Below the pieces are notes generated by a model. That model worked only from the letters and a program-made list of their open reading frames with translations, made no database searches and had not been told where the DNA came from. This document shows positions 5,775-6,333 of a stretch of 6,333 nt of DNA, one piece after another; position 1 is the stretch's first letter; each line of letters opens with the position of its first letter. A program made the translations under genes and the position numbers. The stretch is from Zymomonas sp. Its GTDB lineage: Bacteria; Pseudomonadota; Alphaproteobacteria; Sphingomonadales; Sphingomonadaceae. The stretch lies in NCBI RefSeq assembly GCF_020216885.1, contig NZ_JAIWON010000158.1, positions 1-6,333 on the forward strand, read 5' to 3'.

Positions 5775-6333
5775 TCAGCCGTTATTCCGATCCTCTGGGT
5801 CGTTCAAAGCATAACCCAAACCACGAATAGTCGTGATAACATCCTGCCCCAATTTCTTACGAATACGGGTTACAAAGACTTCAATCGTATTGGAATCACG
5901 ATCAAAATCCTGATCGTAAATATGCTCGATCATTTCGGTGCGACTGACAACTTTGCCTTTATGATGCATCAAATAGGAAAGCAGCTTATATTCCTGCGCC
6001 GTCAATTTGACAGGCTCACCGGCCAAAGTCACTTTGCCAGAACGGGTATCAAGTCGGACATCACCTGCCGTCAATTCAGAAGACGCATTACCGGAAGCCC
6101 GTCGGATCAAAGCCCGCAAACGGGCAATCAATTCTTCGGTCTGGAAGGGCTTGGTCAGATAATCATCGGCACCGGCATCAAGACCCGCTACTTTATCAGA
6201 CCAGCTATCTCGCGCAGTCAGAACCAGAACCGGCATTTCTCGGCCTTCTTTGCGCCAACGATCAAGAACGGTCAGACCATCGACTTCGGGCAAACCGAGA
6301 TCAAGGACAACGGCATCATAATTTTCGCTCGAG
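5775..6333 (-). CDS. OmpR/PhoB-family response regulator (5' end cut by window edge)
   Basis: DNA-binding partner of the adjacent histidine kinase. The frame is open to the right edge. The TTG at 6293 is not the start: the codons before it read D-A-V-V-L-D-L-G-L-P, which contains the receiver's phospho-accepting Asp (codon 6302-6300). About 40-45 N-terminal residues should lie beyond the window. The receiver also shows the conserved Thr of L-T-A-R (codon 6218-6216) and Lys of T-K-P-F (codon 6152-6150). After a short linker comes a winged-helix domain: L-T-A-Q-E-Y-K-L-L, then S-N-T-I-E-V-F-V-T-R-I-R-K-K-L in the recognition helix region, then I-R-G-L-G-Y at the wing. The family binds direct repeats as a dimer, but targets here are unknown. 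The kinase ATG follows the TGA stop by 2 bases. It is closest in style to PhoP/FeuP regulators, though I would not assign a gene name. Confidence 0.93.
   Translation of the reverse strand, partial: SSENYDAVVLDLGLPEVDGLTVLDRWRKEGREMPVLVLTARDSWSDKVAGLDAGADDYLTKPFQTEELIARLRALIRRASGNASSELTAGDVRLDTRSGKVTLAGEPVKLTAQEYKLLSYLMHHKGKVVSRTEMIEHIYDQDFDRDSNTIEVFVTRIRKKLGQDVITTIRGLGYALNDPEDRNNG

Noticed and set aside
6328..6333. The window ends exactly on CTCGAG, an XhoI site, suggesting a cloning boundary
   Set aside because: Another CTCGAG lies inside the window at 2508-2513, and the terminal one fits natural response regulator coding sequence, so the ending may be coincidental.

Overview
The window most likely comes from an alphaproteobacterium of the Sphingomonadales, and Zymomonas mobilis is my best guess. 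The cytochrome c maturation proteins and the PhoP/PhoQ-like pair look sphingomonad-like, but base composition is moderate to AT-leaning by eye, whereas most sphingomonads are GC-rich. This assignment is inference from protein style and composition; no search was run.

Left part (1-2803, + strand): two tandem, paralogous genes for exported proteins of about 465 residues. The first is cut by the left edge and appears to lack only its signal peptide. The second is complete. Each has a helical N-terminal part followed by two consecutive retropepsin-like lobes, but the catalytic Asp-Thr/Ser-Gly signature is degenerate in both lobes of both proteins. They look like secreted, single-chain, two-lobed pseudo-proteases and are the least ordinary item in the window.

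Middle (2809-4121, - strand): ccmA and ccmB, the ATPase and a membrane subunit of the CcmABCD machinery that supplies heme for c-type cytochrome assembly. The two genes overlap by four bases (GTGA), and both appear to use non-ATG starts. ccmB converges on the second paralog with only 5 bases between stop codons. No ccmC or ccmD is present.

Right part (4315-6333, - strand): an OmpR/PhoB-family response regulator, cut by the right edge, followed after 2 bases by a PhoQ/FeuQ-like membrane histidine kinase. They point in the same direction as ccmAB and are separated from it by a 193-base gap that holds a small inverted repeat but no gene I can support. The linkage recalls rhizobial loci in which a similar pair sits next to cytochrome c maturation genes.

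I see no RNA genes, CRISPR array, insertion sequence or convincing intrinsic terminator.
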